A stretch of 64,000 nucleotides of DNA, taken from positions 62,001 through 126,000 of the forward strand of contig JAYWVB010000027.1 of the NCBI GenBank assembly GCA_039881045.1, in the 5' to 3' direction. Under the pieces are notes generated by a model. It worked only from the letters and a program-made list of their open reading frames with translations, made no database searches and was not told the origin of the DNA. Within the stretch, counting starts at the first letter, position 1; each line of letters starts with the position of its first letter. Made by a program: the position numbers and the translations under genes. Positions 34,101 through 46,271 of the stretch are shown here, in pieces. The DNA comes from Chaetomium olivaceum. Taxonomy: Eukaryota; Ascomycota; Sordariomycetes; Sordariales; Chaetomiaceae.

Positions 34101-35788
34101 GGTCAGGGAGCACCGTCCCTAATCACCTAAAGTTAACCGAACTTCAAGACGGAAGATTTGCTGTATTGGAGGCACTGCTGTATCTCAAGCAGTCCGTGCC
34201 AAGTTTCCCCAATGTCGATTGGTTCTGCGCGACATCCACCTCTACCATTCCAGTTTCTCCTTTTCTCCATGTGGCTGTGGCGTCTTGAAAAAGGGAAGGA
34301 CACGGAGCTCAGGCAGTGATCCAACAATTAAACTACCCCAATCTGGCATGTTCCCCCCCCGGCCATCGTTTTGATCTTCTTCCGCTACTTTTTGTAACTG
34401 CTTGTAGTTAGGTACTCCCTTTTCCTTTGCCGCTCGAATGGCCGCCCTCCTACAAATACAATTAGGTCGTCTACCGCCTTAAGCCACTGGTTGCTCATGG
34501 ATGTTCGGAGATTTAATCGCGGCGAGGGGTGTGATCAATCCTCCAAACCTTCTCGAACACGGTTCAGCTAAATCTCCAGTTAGGACGAAACGCCCGGGCC
34601 ACATCCGCAGTCCAGACAACACCGAACAACCGTGCGAGCTGGCGAGTCGTGCCTCTCGGGCGCATCACAGCGGGGCGTGAAAGCCCACCGAGACTGCACG
34701 GACATTTTAATGCCTTCCCACAACTGCAATGCGCTGCAGCCCCTCACCCATTGAAACCTTCCATGCCACCCTTGACATAGAGGCTTCTCTTGCAGCGCTT
34801 CTTCCCCATTTCAATACCTATCAGTACATACATCCAATGCATGTTTATACCTTTTCGGTTGCTCTCCACGCACAAAGCACCCGATCAGATTATTTACTTG
34901 CGACCGTGCATGCTTTCTTTTCAACCTTTCCCTCCCAAAACACCCTGCCGTCGTTACTTGCAGCATCCTTTCCACCAAACCCCAACTGAAAGACACAGGC
35001 AGGAAGCACGGAAGCACCCAAGCACCCAAGCACCCAAGCAACCCCCTGACGGAGCCTCCGAGCAACCCCCCGGGATCGCCCCTTGTGCAGGTCTACCAAT
35101 CAGTCAACTTCAAGAACCTCTATCCGTCTCCATTGCTTTAGCCCCGACTTTGCTTGCGCCACCCGGCAGCGGGACCAAAATCCTGAAGAACATCTTCGCT
35201 CCACTCCAGAAGCATTCTTAAGATTCTCTCCCCTTCTCTGACGCTTCGGTCACATTCCGGATCGACCAGATTGAACACTGCAAGACACACACGCATCCAT
35301 CCCCCATCCTGCCGACTGCCGAGTTGCCGACTGCCGACGGCTGCCACAGCATGAGAGAGCTCGCCCTTCAGCCTTGAGAAGACAACCACCTGGGCGCCCC
35401 GTGAAAGAGCGTGTCGACGTGTACGGGGAAAGAGCAGTGAATGCACACAGGCCATCGAACACTCACAGACATTTGCCAGCCATATTAACGCGACTTGCCG
35501 GCGCGCAAATCAACGAAACCGCGCATTGTGTGAAGCAATGAGCTAAGGTAGGCCCCTGTCAAGTCTTCTTTGAGAGTGGTTGTTGCTTGCTTGCTTGCCC
35601 CCCGATTCCTTCTGCGAGCTGCTTGCTTCTGGCTGGCATTGCATTGGCGTCGAGAAAGTGCGCAGTCTGCTGCTGCGCATGCGCCGCCGCCCCGGTCCCT
35701 GCAGGCCCACCCCCCAGTCTTTGGCTTTTTCTGCTCCTTCTCGCTGTTCACATTGCTGACCGAGTCGCTCGTCAAATGTATAGGGCAG
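31155..35788. other. long gene-free region upstream of sfl1-like gene
   Basis: A 4.6-kb stretch without supported genes. Composition is mixed; several TACCTAGGTA-type words occur near 33035-33095. An (AAGCACCC)n tandem repeat lies at 35010-35041. Pyrimidine-rich sequence from about 34800 to 35500 could be a long leader of the regulator gene, as is common for fungal transcription-factor genes (inference). Confidence 0.45.
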
Positions 35789-37769
35789 ATGGCCGCTGCT
35801 ACTGAAAGTGCGCCGAGGATCCATTCCACCGAACCCTCGGAATCGTCAATGGGTGTGAGGACCATTCCTATTATCGCGCCGACCATCCAAATGTCTACAC
35901 CATCCCCCGGAGACCCCATGGACATCACGACCCCGACGGGTTCGTCCGCCCCGGCCTCGGCCACCAAAAGCCCGGACCGCGACGTCAAGATCAACGGGAC
36001 CACCAACGACCGACTGCAACCACCCACTCCGCAACACGAACAACCATCCCACGACAACACCATGCCGGCACCAGCCGTGACGGCCCCCGCCGTCCACCAG
36101 CCGAAGGTCCAGACGGCCTTCATCCACAAGTTGTGGAGGTGCGCTTCCTCTCCGACCCATCCTGGCCATTGCCCGCTAAACCTCGTGACAGCATGCTGGA
36201 AGACCAAAAGATACAACATCTAATTTCGTGGACGGCGAACTCGGACAGCTTCGTCATTCAGCCGTCGCATGAGTTTTCCAAAGTGCTTGCGTAGGGAGAT
36301 CCTGCCCATTTCCAGCTGGTCATTTCTGACACAGGACAGGCAATACTTCAAGCATACCAACATCTCGTCCTTTGTACGCCAGCTAAACATGTATGGGTTT
36401 CATAAAGGTACAGCTCGGCGATTGCGCCGTCCTCGATTTGGCGGTAACGGACTGTTGCTGACAGTGGGGTAGTGAGTGATGTTTTCGCCCACGGAACCCC
36501 CGACTCGACCATGTGGGAGTTCAAGCACGGGAACGGCAACTTCAAGCGGGGAGACATGATTGGGCTGCGCGAGATCAGGCGCCGAGCTTCTCGCCATGCG
36601 CTGGTCCACAGGGAGTACAACAACCAAAGGCCGCCGCCGTCGCAGCCCGGGACGCCCTCGGAGCCCGTGCCGCCCGCGCACGAAGTGACGAACCCGAAAC
36701 TGAGCAGTATCGAACACACCCTTTATGACCTGAGCGCGCGGCTACAGCGCCACGAGGAGAACGCCCAGTATATGCAAGTCAAGCACGAGGTCATGATGGA
36801 CACGGTGGCCCGCTTGCTGCAATATAACCATGACCTGTCCCGTGCCGTCCTGGCTCTTACCCCGGGCCCCGACAACCCGATACATCGGGACGGTAAGCGT
36901 TGCCCGTTCCCCAGGTTTGGTGGTACCAGTATAGCCTAATATTTTCTCCGGTGGTAGTGTCGGTCCTGCAGTCGGAAGTTCAGCGGCAGATGGATGTGTT
37001 CCGCACTCTCGAGCAGCCCCACGAGCCCGTCTTTGCCAGCACCCGCCCGTACTTCGCCAACGTGGAGAACGCACCCGTGTCGCCGCGGCAATTACCCCAA
37101 GACGACCCCCGCAGATCCAATCTCGCGGTTCCCCAACCGCGGCAATCCAATTACTACCGCCCGTCGGTACCCTCAAACCTATCTATTAGCACCCGTCGTC
37201 CATATGGGTCGATAGGCGGCAACAGCACACAATCCTCACCGTCCTCGATCCGCGTCCAGCCGCCCCCGCCCCCGCCGCCCGGGCCGCATCCCTTGGCAAA
37301 CGTCGAGCTGCCCCCTGGTAGCCTCGCGCGGCGGCACACGTCGGCCGACATTCGGGCCCACGGGTGGCAGCCGAACCCGCCTCCGTTCGCATCCGGCCCT
37401 CCGTCGTCCCAGTGGCCGTCATCGCCGAGCCGCCTCGCACCCGGCGACGACCAGCGCATCCGCGATTCGTTCTCGCACTATTCGCTCCAGCCGGCCTCGC
37501 AGCCACACTCGCGCCCGGCGACGCCCCCGCTGCCGCATCTGTCCAACGGCGGCCCACCCCCTGCTGTGGACACGTTCGGGAGCTGGTCGTGGAACTCGGC
37601 AAACCGCAACGACAACCGGAACCTAATGGTCAAGGACCAGTCCGCACCGCCTACGCGGAGAGGCAGCATGGCCCACATTCTCAACCCGACCGATACGGCC
37701 GAGCGAGCGGACGAGGACGGACTAGATCCCAGGGGCGACGACGACCGGAAAAGGAAGCGGTTGCAGTAA
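35789..37769 (+). CDS. sfl1: HSF-type transcription factor, Sfl1-like
   Basis: Exons 35789-36138, 36192-36290, 36340-36407, 36473-36892 and 36958-37769 encode 582 residues. The heat-shock-factor-type DNA-binding domain (about residues 105-205) is rebuilt across three introns: KVQTAFIHKLWSMLEDQKIQ, ISWTANSDSFVIQPSHEFSK, QYFKHTNISSFVRQLNMYGF and WEFKHGNGNFKRGDMIGLREI. The last two are hallmark HSF blocks. A coiled-coil segment follows (LSSIEHTLYDLSARLQRHEE). The rest is Pro/Ser-rich with a basic end DDDRKRKRLQ. Sfl1 in yeast represses flocculation genes, and orthologues in plant-pathogenic fungi affect stress response; the exact role here is inferred. The start is the first ATG before TESAPRIH. 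The frame stays open upstream, but that sequence looks like leader. Confidence 0.88.
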
Positions 37770-38690
37770 AGCGGCGGCGCACTCCCGATGATGGCCATTA
37801 CGGGATGAGCAGTATCCGACAATGTGTTCAACAATGTTCAAACGAACTACACGGCAGCTTTTCTTCGATTTGTCTTGTTATCATTGTAATCCTACGGCCG
37901 AATCATTTTGCTTCATGGCATACAACAGTTCTCAACCATAGGGAATCTAATACCACCTAATCAGCCGTCAGCCTTTCACCTCCATGTCGCTCCAGCAAGA
38001 CTAGGGTGGAGTAAACCGGGCAGTGTGGGCTACGGCGCTCTCTCTTTCCACGTCGGTTTCCTCACTTTCGTTTCTCGGTATCTATCTCTATGGGAGGGTA
38101 TCTGGGCCTGGTTTTCCGGGGTTTCCGGGTTTTCCGATATAAAGGCGGGCGAGGGGGCCGGGTCCGGTCCGGTCTGGCCTCGCGTGTACCATGATCATCC
38201 TGTCTCTCTGGTTGCGCTTGAGTTGTGTCGGCGGCGGGTAACTATCTTGCATGGATGCCAAGGCAAAGCGGGCGGGCGGGAAAAGCGTCTCATTCGGCGG
38301 TTTCTGAAGAATGACTTTGGGGGTTCGTTTTCGAATGCCCCATGTCTGGATAATGTACTCGTAGGTGAGGCTAGGTAGCAATGGCCCGTTGGTTGTGTAC
38401 TTTATGTTGTTCGTTTTGGAGTCGGGGGTTGCAGGGTTGTGTAAATAGGTGTGTTGCGTGCAAGATCGACGTTTAAAGATGGGTGTGATACAATTGCTAC
38501 TTGCGATTCTAGAGTTGGGTCGCTGCTCGTGAAAAGGGGTGGATGTGGTTGTCAATGAAGGCATCGCAGTTGTTTCTATGGCTTGCTCAGCCGGGCATTT
38601 AAGATGAGCTTCTCTTATAGGAGAACGCGATTGATATCCGAGCATCATACACTACGAACACGACCTCCACGATCTTCGAATTCCCCAGTT
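37770..38690. other. convergent intergenic region
   Basis: A 3' region between two convergent genes. No coding signal was found. Confidence 0.55.
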
Positions 38691-39658
38691 TCAGACGTCA
38701 GCCTCGACCTTCCCATCCGCCGCCTTCCTTTTCTTCTTCTTATTCTTCCTCTTCTTTCTGTTCTTCTCGCCATCCGTCTGTTCCTCCTGCACCGTCATCT
38801 CCTGTGGCCCATCCTTCTGCCCCTCCCCATCAACTTCCGCATCACCCATAACAACATCACCACCCCCATCCACATCCAACCCCGTAGCCCGCCCCTTCCC
38901 CTCCCTCCTTTCACTCCCCACTTTCACCCCCACCCCAACCTCGTCAGTAATCACAGATGCCACCCCGCCCTCAACACGCGCCCTCTTCCTCCTCAACGAC
39001 AACCCTCCCCCACCTCGCCCTCGCTCTTAGCCCCGCGCGCGCGCTTCCTCACCAATGCACCCCTCCCCACCTCCTCTTCACTCTCACTCCCATCCCCACC
39101 CCTCCTCTTCACATCACTCTTTCCACCACCACCACCACTACTACCACCACCATCCTTCTGATTCCGTTCCCGTTCCTGTTCAGCAAGCTGCCTCGCCGCA
39201 TTCCGCCCCAGCACCTTGCGCCGCAACACCGCCGTGTCCTTGTCGGCCTGTGTCACAACGGTTGCTGTCGGGGAGACATAGCCCACGCCGGCGTTGGGCG
39301 GGAGGCTGGCGGCGCGCGAGAGGTCCGAGTCGTCGTCTGTGTTGTTGGGGCGCTGGCGGTCTGGGGTGTCGGTTGCGTTGGTTGGGATGCCTGGGGTTGG
39401 GGTTGGGGGTTTCGTGGTGGTGGTGGTGGTCGTGGTGAGGGAGGAGAATCCGCCTCCTCCGCCTGTGGTGGTGGTGCTGGTGGTGGAGGATGGGGAAGGT
39501 GAGGCGGCTGCTGCTGATGATGGGGTGGGGCGGTGTTCGGCGAGGGTGGAGAAGATGCGCTGGTGTTTGGACAGGCCGAGGGCGATGCGGTTGAAGATTT
39601 GGTTGACGTCGGCGGCGGAGGGGGGCCGCTGGTTGGGGTTGTCTTCTTGGTCGGTCAT
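38691..39658 (-). CDS. uncharacterised Ser/Thr- and Lys-rich protein, probable frame break
   Basis: The frame opens at 39658 with MTDQEDNPNQRPPSAADVNQ and IFNRIALGLSKHQRIFSTL, then a Ser/Thr/Gly low-complexity region. A helical basic part around RRKVLGRNAARQLAEQERER follows. As written it stops near 38993. A second frame overlapping the end carries LRRKRARVEGGVASVITDE and a Lys-rich tail KNRKKRKNKKKKRKAADGK with its stop at 38691. One additional base in the C5 run at 39007-39011 would fuse them into 322 residues with no intron. The basic tail suggests nuclear or nucleolar location (inference). The family is not recognised. Confidence 0.6.
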
Positions 39659-40089
39659 TTTGGTGGTGATATGTGAGTTAACCCTAAGTGAGAAAGAGGT
39701 TGGGGAGTTGCTTGTGGTTGGTTGGTTGTTGTGAATGAGTGAGTGAGCGCGAGACTCAGATGGTCGACAACTGGGATCTGGAATCTGCCCCGGTTTTTTG
39801 TTGGTGTCTGTAGCAGGGGTAGGCAGTAGTTTACGAGCGAATGATCAAGAGATCCTTCATCGGCTACGAATTATAAGCGGTGGCTGTTCGTATTATGGAA
39901 TGTTGATGTTTCTAAAATGTGAAAGTCTGCGAAATTTCAATGCTTATCTGATATCGGTCAAGGGTATCTAGTTATGCGTTTAGGCCATACATGTATGTAA
40001 CTACTCGAATACCTGTGTGATTCCGCCCAAAGACTGCAGTTTCCATACCAGTTCTTAGTTACAACTAGCCCATAGCCCTCCCATGTAAC
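39659..40089. other. intergenic region
   Basis: Lies between the start of one minus-strand gene and the end of the next. It becomes A/T-rich around 39840-40030, with no coding signal. Confidence 0.5.
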
Positions 40090-41989
40090 TCAAGCCATAT
40101 CACCCTCATCGGTTTCAAAAAAGGCAACTGGTACGCCATGCCCCGGAGCGCCCACAATCTCGGCCTTGTGAAACTGCGCATGCCAGTCCCCGCGATATTC
40201 CAACCGCTCGTACTTTTGTAGCAGTCGCACAACTGTCATCCAGGTTAGCCACAGTCGCTCAGGTATAGGGGTGGGGAAAGGCAAGAAGAAGAAAAAAGAA
40301 GAAGAAAAGAGAAAAACCCACAAGTAAACGCCATCTCCGTCATGGCAAAGTTCTGCCCAACACAAATCCTCGGCCCCCCATTAAACGGCACATAAGTCCA
40401 CGACTTGGGCGTCCACCCATCCCACCTCTCCGGACAGAAAACCGCCGGATCAGGAAACTCCTCCCCCGTCCCCTTCTCCCCCTTCCCCTCCCCACCCCCA
40501 GCCTGAAACCCCGGATACAAATCCCGCCTCCTCTGCATCGCCAACGCGCTATACACCACCACATCCCCCTCCAGCACCACAATATCCGGCTGCCCCTCCG
40601 TCCCCGGCAAGCTCGTGTCACACAGCGCCGCACGCAGGTTATACGGCACGGCCGGCCACAACCGCAGCGTCTCGTTCAGAGTGTGCGTCAGATAGGGCAG
40701 CGCCTTCAGATCCTCGTAGGTCGGCGCCGCGCGGGGGCCCACCGCGTTCAGAACATCCCGCCGCAGCCGCGCCCAGACCGCCGGGCAGCGCGCCAGCTCG
40801 TAGATGGTCCAGGAGAGGGTGGCGGCGGTGGTGTCGCGCCCCGCGATGAGCACCGCCATGAGCTGGTCGCGGATGGTTTTGGCGTCGCGCGTGGTGCGGG
40901 CGAGGTGGTGCAGGAAGGTGGTGTCTTTGCTGTTGGTAGCTGTGGTCGTTGGGTCGAGTTCGGAGGGGGGGAGCGAGAGGGTGCGCTCGATGAAGGGGGA
41001 GATGAAGCGCTCGAGGGTGCGGATGCCGCGCGCGTAGCGGTGGGTGGGGATTAGGGCGCGGAAGGGGCTGGGACATGGTGGGTTGGGTTGTTAGTTGGGT
41101 GTTCTTTTTATCAATGACAAGAGAGGGAACAAGGGGTGGCGTACGCCATGATGGTTAGGAGCATTTGAATCCGTTGGACGTCTTGGAATGCGGATACGAA
41201 TTCATGTTTCGGGCTGGGAAAGTGTAAGCAGCTGAAGATCTCAGGATATGGGAGGTCTGGATATCTCTGACTTGTTCAGACTGTCAACACTCCCACCCAG
41301 CAGAAAGTCGGTCGTCACATCGAGCGTCATGCGGTAGAACAGGTCCATCACATCCACCGTCTGTCCCGAGGCGGGCAGCTTGCTGATGAGAGTCATGGTC
41401 CACTTGTCAAAGATCTCAAGGTCTCGCACCCGGTCCTTGATGAACATGGGCCGGATCAGGGCCCTACTCTCGGACCACATTTGGCCGTCAGTGGTGAAGA
41501 TGGAGTCGCCCAGGAAGGGGCTCCAAGTCTCGTGGAACTGCTCGCCCTTGCCATACTCCCGGAACTTGGTGGTGAGTACCGTCTTGATGTGCTCAGGCTC
41601 CCGCGTCAGCAGGAACCGGGTCCGGCCTAAGAAGGCGATCTCAACACAGTTGGGACATTCCGGCGTAGCCCAGTTAAAAGTGTCCCGGTAGAAGTGGTCA
41701 AGCCTATCCCTCGTTTGGGAGTAGCCGGCCCAGAGGAAGAACCAGAGGCCTGTATTGGTTAGCAACAATACCTATCCAGTTGAATAATGAGAACTTCACC
41801 CGTCACAGGGTTTGTTGCTAGGACAGGAGCCCGGACGCCGCCCAGCTTGCGGATCATGTAATCAACCACGAGCTTCCGAGACAAAAAGAAGATGGAAAGA
41901 CAGGCCAGCACCACGGCCGACGTATGCAGCGGACCGAGGTCCAAGAGGAACTGGAGCATTTTGGATGATACAGCGCTTCGTGATTTCAA
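40090..41989 (-). CDS. cytochrome P450 (CYP52/CYP539-like)
   Basis: Membrane-anchored monooxygenase. Minus-strand exons 41989-41800, 41749-41272, 41213-41145, 41067-40322 and 40232-40090 give 541 residues. An N-terminal anchor helix is visible (LLDLGPLHTSAVVLACLSIF). The I-helix oxygen-activation motif is AGRDTTAATLSWTIYEL, the K-helix ExxR is in NETLRLWPAVPYN, and the heme ligand lies in FNGGPRICVGQNFAMTE. The FNGGPRxCxGQ form and the sequence ATNPVTGLWFFLWAGY resemble the CYP52 clan of fatty-acid and alkane omega-hydroxylases and the CYP539 family of filamentous fungi. The substrate is not known. No other secondary-metabolite gene lies nearby, so a stand-alone lipid role is more likely than a cluster. 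Confidence 0.92.
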
Positions 41990-44403
41990 GACCAGGAGTT
42001 AAGAAATCATATTGTGGATGCTTGGTATTTCCGGGACGGCTAGCGAGGTCAGAACTTTGGCTGACCTCCCTCTCTTATGATACGTCAGGATCTTGCATAA
42101 CGTGCCGTTGGTTCATTGTAGTATGAGCACATGTCGGGGGGATGCAGGGGCCGCGGTTGCGGAGTAACCCCCTCACCCGGCTCGCCACTTCTCCGCATCT
42201 TGGGTGTGAGAATGCCGGAGGTGGATATCGGCCGATCTCGAGACATTCCCGGTCCAGCAAAACCCACCGAAAACTCTTGACAAGACTCTCATTTAAGACA
42301 TCGAATAACTGGGCGCAGGACATTCGGGGTGTTCTCGTTGGCCTACATACGAAGATGGTCTCTTTGATTTGTTCAAGTTCATCACAACTTCACAAGTCAT
42401 TTAGCAGGAACTTACATGTTATAATCAAAGAATTGAAAGAGCACGTAAGGGTCGTAGTACACTACCAGGTAGTATAATATTTATAGCTCATAGCATTTGG
42501 CTTTGTACACCTCGCGTTACTTCGTCGTAAAACTTGACAAATGGTTCCAGTTGTGCCCCAGAAAGTACCTACCTATACTTGATATTAAAAAAGAAAAAGA
42601 AAAAAGAAAGAAATCAAAAACAGCCATTCATTTGGGCAGGCACCTGAATCTAGTAAGTCACCTGGTGATTGCGTGAATTTGGCAATAGTCAAACAGCGAG
42701 ATTGGGAACGCGTCCCAGATCCAGGTGCCTGTCTAAATGAATGGCTGTTTTCTTATTGGAACTTCTCAATTGCTACGAAGTATCATGAAGTAAAAACAGA
42801 ATGGAGAAGGAAAAGTCAAAACTGTCCCGGTTGGGGTAGTGGAAATCCCCTTACATACCTGTATCCATGCTGGCCTGAGCATCTCGGCGGGTACGACGAT
42901 CCGCAAGTCCCTGGAATTAGGGAGCGAGTTGCGTAGTCAAGTGCGCTCGTCGCGAGGAGGTAGTCATCCAGCAAAAGGTTGAGGGTTTCAGATCGATACT
43001 CGGAGCACTAAGGCACACTAAACAAATAAGCGAAGCATGGTAGAATAAGCGGAAGAAGGGAAGTGGTGTAAGGGGCCGACGATGGAGTTTACAGAAATTT
43101 TGATTCCTTCAATGGGTCGAGAGGATGAAAGGAACCGAGAAGTACGAAAGCGACAGCCTCCGCCGCAAAGTTTACGAGGGACGTCAGTTAGTGATCTTCG
43201 TATCTAGTCTCACCACTCGTGCCAGAGTTAGAATCCTCGAGGTCAATTTTCTGATGACTGAACTTACCTACTACCTAGGTACTCGCTCCATAGGTATGTA
43301 CATATCTACGGTAAATGGCTCGTTGCCATTTCATCGGGCTTGATATTGACGGGAGCTTGGGGGCTGGGCGGCCATTTCGCTCTTACACGTACCCTAGCGA
43401 GCCGGTAGTGCTAGATCCTTAATACAAAGTCTATTCTTATGTTCCCAGATTACATTCTTGCCATAGAAGTGCGATTCCAGGATCCGGTCATATCATGTGC
43501 TGCGTAGGGCTGAGATTGAGATAAACCTACCCTTTGGCCTTTGGGATTATACCCAACCCACTCCAGTAGCTATTGTCTCCCTGTCATTATCATAGTCAGG
43601 GAATCGTCATTTTCTTGTTGCTAGCATCTATACAGCATTGCTGCAGTCACGCCCATGGCCAAGCGATAATTCACCGACCGGGATAACCAGGATCATAGCC
43701 AGGATGCACACTGGGCCCCTACCACCTAGGGTACAGGTAGGTACCTACATACATGCAATGAATTCAGCTCTGGTATCTTGGCAACTACTTGTGTTGTTGA
43801 TGCTGCTTTCAGACTTGAGAGGGACTTTTATGTTATTTCATAATCTATTTATTTTATGATGGAGAATTGTCACCAGCGGTGCTTCTGGTTCGCACATCTT
43901 ACACATACAAAAGATGAAGTTAGTTATTGGCCCACCATATTAATTGATACACGCACCAGCTTTTAACTTTCTGCCTAATCAACGCAGCGAAGGATAGGAA
44001 GGATAGACACACCGCAATATGCAGGTCGCTTACTGTATACCGAGAGGTGTCCACCCCAAAAGCCGAGTTGGGGGCCAAGGTTCTTTGGGTATCCGGCTGC
44101 CTAGAACGGACTTTGACGCCATGGAAGTGTCGTCTCACTCTCATCACATAGACGATTTGTCCGACGGGTCAGGCAGCAGGTTTCCATCACCATTGATTGA
44201 TCTGATATTTCTGCATCAAAACCAACGAATTGTGTTGCCTAACAGGCAAAAATGCTAAATCAAGCAAAGGGGCCGGTTCAAACTTGGAACTTTCCCTCGG
44301 GTTCCTAGTCATGGCACCAGATTCAACATCTTCTAAGTTGCCAATTCGCACTCCGCGACAAACATACTCGTAAATCTCTCGACCTCGCCCCTTTACTGCA
44401 GCC
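41990..44403. other. gene-free region holding a small inverted-repeat element
   Basis: The left end should be the P450 promoter. An AAAAGAAAAAGAAAAAAGAAAG tract lies at 42588-42612 next to the inverted-repeat element at 42617-42751. Repeated TAGGTAC/GTACCTA words occur near 43270-43300 and 43730-43750. No gene is supported. Confidence 0.5.
42617..42751. mobile_element. 135-bp element with 35-bp terminal inverted repeats (MITE-like)
   Basis: The left arm 42617-42651 and the reverse complement of the right arm 42717-42751 agree at 32 of 35 positions. Both begin AAAACAGCCATTCATTT. All three differences are G/A, consistent with C-to-T change on one strand. The inner 65 bases are unique and noncoding. 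Size and structure fit a miniature inverted-repeat transposable element; a target-site duplication was not identified. The transcript would fold as one long hairpin. Confidence 0.7.
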
Positions 44404-45490
44404 ATGGTCAACTTGGAATGGAACCATTTTGGTCCGATCCCTCCAATTGAGGTGGATGCCATGATCGAGGCCGAGAACTTCCGTCGGGAACTCAGCGAGG
44501 CCTTCCCGGCCTTTGTGGCCGACTTTAATCACAAGTTCGCAGAATGGCAGAAGAAATGGTTTGATCCGGGGCGTCCGGCGTCGTCCAGGTAACTAACTAC
44601 CTACCTACCCTATCTACCTACCTTACTTACCGACGCCACCCCCTACCGGGACCATTGCCAGTGGTGGGCTGACCATGGGCAATGACATGTTAGTGCGCTG
44701 GAGCGTTGCGAACTGCCCGAGTACGACCCTCTCCTTTTCTTGGGGCCCAAGACAATACCTCTCTTAGTATACAAGCTCTCCCGGCCCGGGAACTTTATCG
44801 CCACCACTTTGTGTATGCACTACCCTACCCCCTTCCCCTCCAAATCTCTGGAATTAGGTAAGGTAGTCTGATTAACACAACCCAAACCCAGACAACCACC
44901 TCGAGACGGACAAGCACGCCAAAGTCGACCCGGAAGACATCGCCAACTATCTGACCCTCAACCGCCACGCCAACCTGGTTGTCGAGCTCAACCACGAGCG
45001 CCGCCAGCGCTTCAGAGTGAACATCGCAGCGTGGAAGGCACGGCGCGCTCAGAACCTTATCACCACCACCAGCAGCAACACCAGCCCCCCCTCGGAAGCG
45101 AGCAGTACCACCACCTCACTAGCAGCAGCAGCAGCAGCAGCAGACCCAGACACGGCCTGCCCGGAGTACGAAGCGCTCGTGGCGATGGGCTCGGGCATCA
45201 TTGCCCACGTCATGCTCGAGTACCGCCGGGACCGGGCCGGGCCCTGGCACAAGCTGATGCACCAGCTGGTGTGTGAGCGGCCGGCGGCGGAAGCAGGCCC
45301 GGGTGGATTCACGGGTGTGGACTATGGGGGGCATGGGGACTATGGGGACTATGGTGTGCCGTTGGGGGTGGGACTGGACGGGGAGGGGGAGTACGAGCGG
45401 TGGAGGGATTGGTTCGAGCATCAGGAGCATCATGAGGCGACGGGGGGGAGGACGCCGGGGTATTTGAGAAATGTGGGGACTTGGTCATGA
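44404..45490 (+). CDS. fungal hypothetical protein
   Basis: Exons 44404-44588, 44694-44812 and 44892-45490 give 300 residues; the introns use GTAACT and GTATGC donors, and the first contains CTACCTAC repeats. The N-terminus MVNLEWNHFGPIPPIEVDAM leads to a helical part with FVADFNHKFAEWQKKWF. The middle part has ELPEYDPLLFLGPKTIPLLV and LTLNRHANLVVELNHERRQR. An alanine run encoded by GCA repeats (about 45117-45145) precedes PEYEALVAMGSGIIAHVML. The end is Gly-, Asp- and Tyr-rich. Frame continuity across three exons and conserved-looking hydrophobic segments support a real gene. I do not recognise a domain and assign no function. Confidence 0.65.
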
Positions 45491-46271
45491 TGGCCCTGAC
45501 GGGGGACGGTTGAAAACTGTAGTTTATGAAGCAGGGTTAGTGAATGTATGTATGTACCTTGAACAGTAGGTGCCTAACTCGAGAGTCGAGACCTAACATG
45601 GAATTGAATACATATAAGGTAGTTAACCCTAACCCAGCGGGCATCGGTATCGAAACAACATGGGCGGGTATCAACGGCCCAAATCTGGGTTGAATCTGGG
45701 TACAGATTTCATCCACAACACTCGAGGATGAAAAACAGGGGACGGTTGGTGAGGAAGTCGAGCTCAGGAAGTACATGCCAGTTTAGGTTGACCTCCGAGC
45801 TATAAATAAGTCAGGTCAATACTTGACTAACGATCCAAGCCATGTCTGTTGTGGGAGCCTCGGCTGTCGCGATCAATGAACTGTCTAATTTATAGCCGCG
45901 AGCGTGCTCTTCACAAAGGTTTCTATTCGTTCAGAAGGAAAGGAGAGCCGCATCGATTTAAATGGTGAATGGCGGATTCGACCGACCCAAGTGCCGACAG
46001 ATCGGGAAGGAAAGCAGTTGCGGGTGATAAAATCCTCGGGCCCGAGCTCACCATTGGCTCGGAAATTCCCGCGGGCCAAAGTCAGCTCCAAAGCCTACCA
46101 ACCGCGACACGAAGGATGGGGCCTCTGAGCGTCATTTCCAAAAAGTGACATCCGGGCCCCCTTCAAAACCAACACACAAGTCTTTTGGCGATAACATCGA
46201 CCACCTCTCCTCTCTCTCTGTTGCGCCCAATTGCAGATACTACTAGAGTCCTTCACCCATAACCTATCACA
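45491..46271. promoter_or_regulatory. upstream region of succinyl-CoA ligase gene
   Basis: Contains the promoter and a CT-rich leader (CCTCTCCTCTCTCTCTG at about 46204-46220) before the ATG at 46272. No specific binding site is claimed. Confidence 0.5.

Noticed and set aside
35570..35788. N-terminal extension of the Sfl1-like protein from ATG 35570
   Set aside because: The frame is open, but the residues are hydrophobic and Cys-rich, unlike this family, and a better start lies at 35789.
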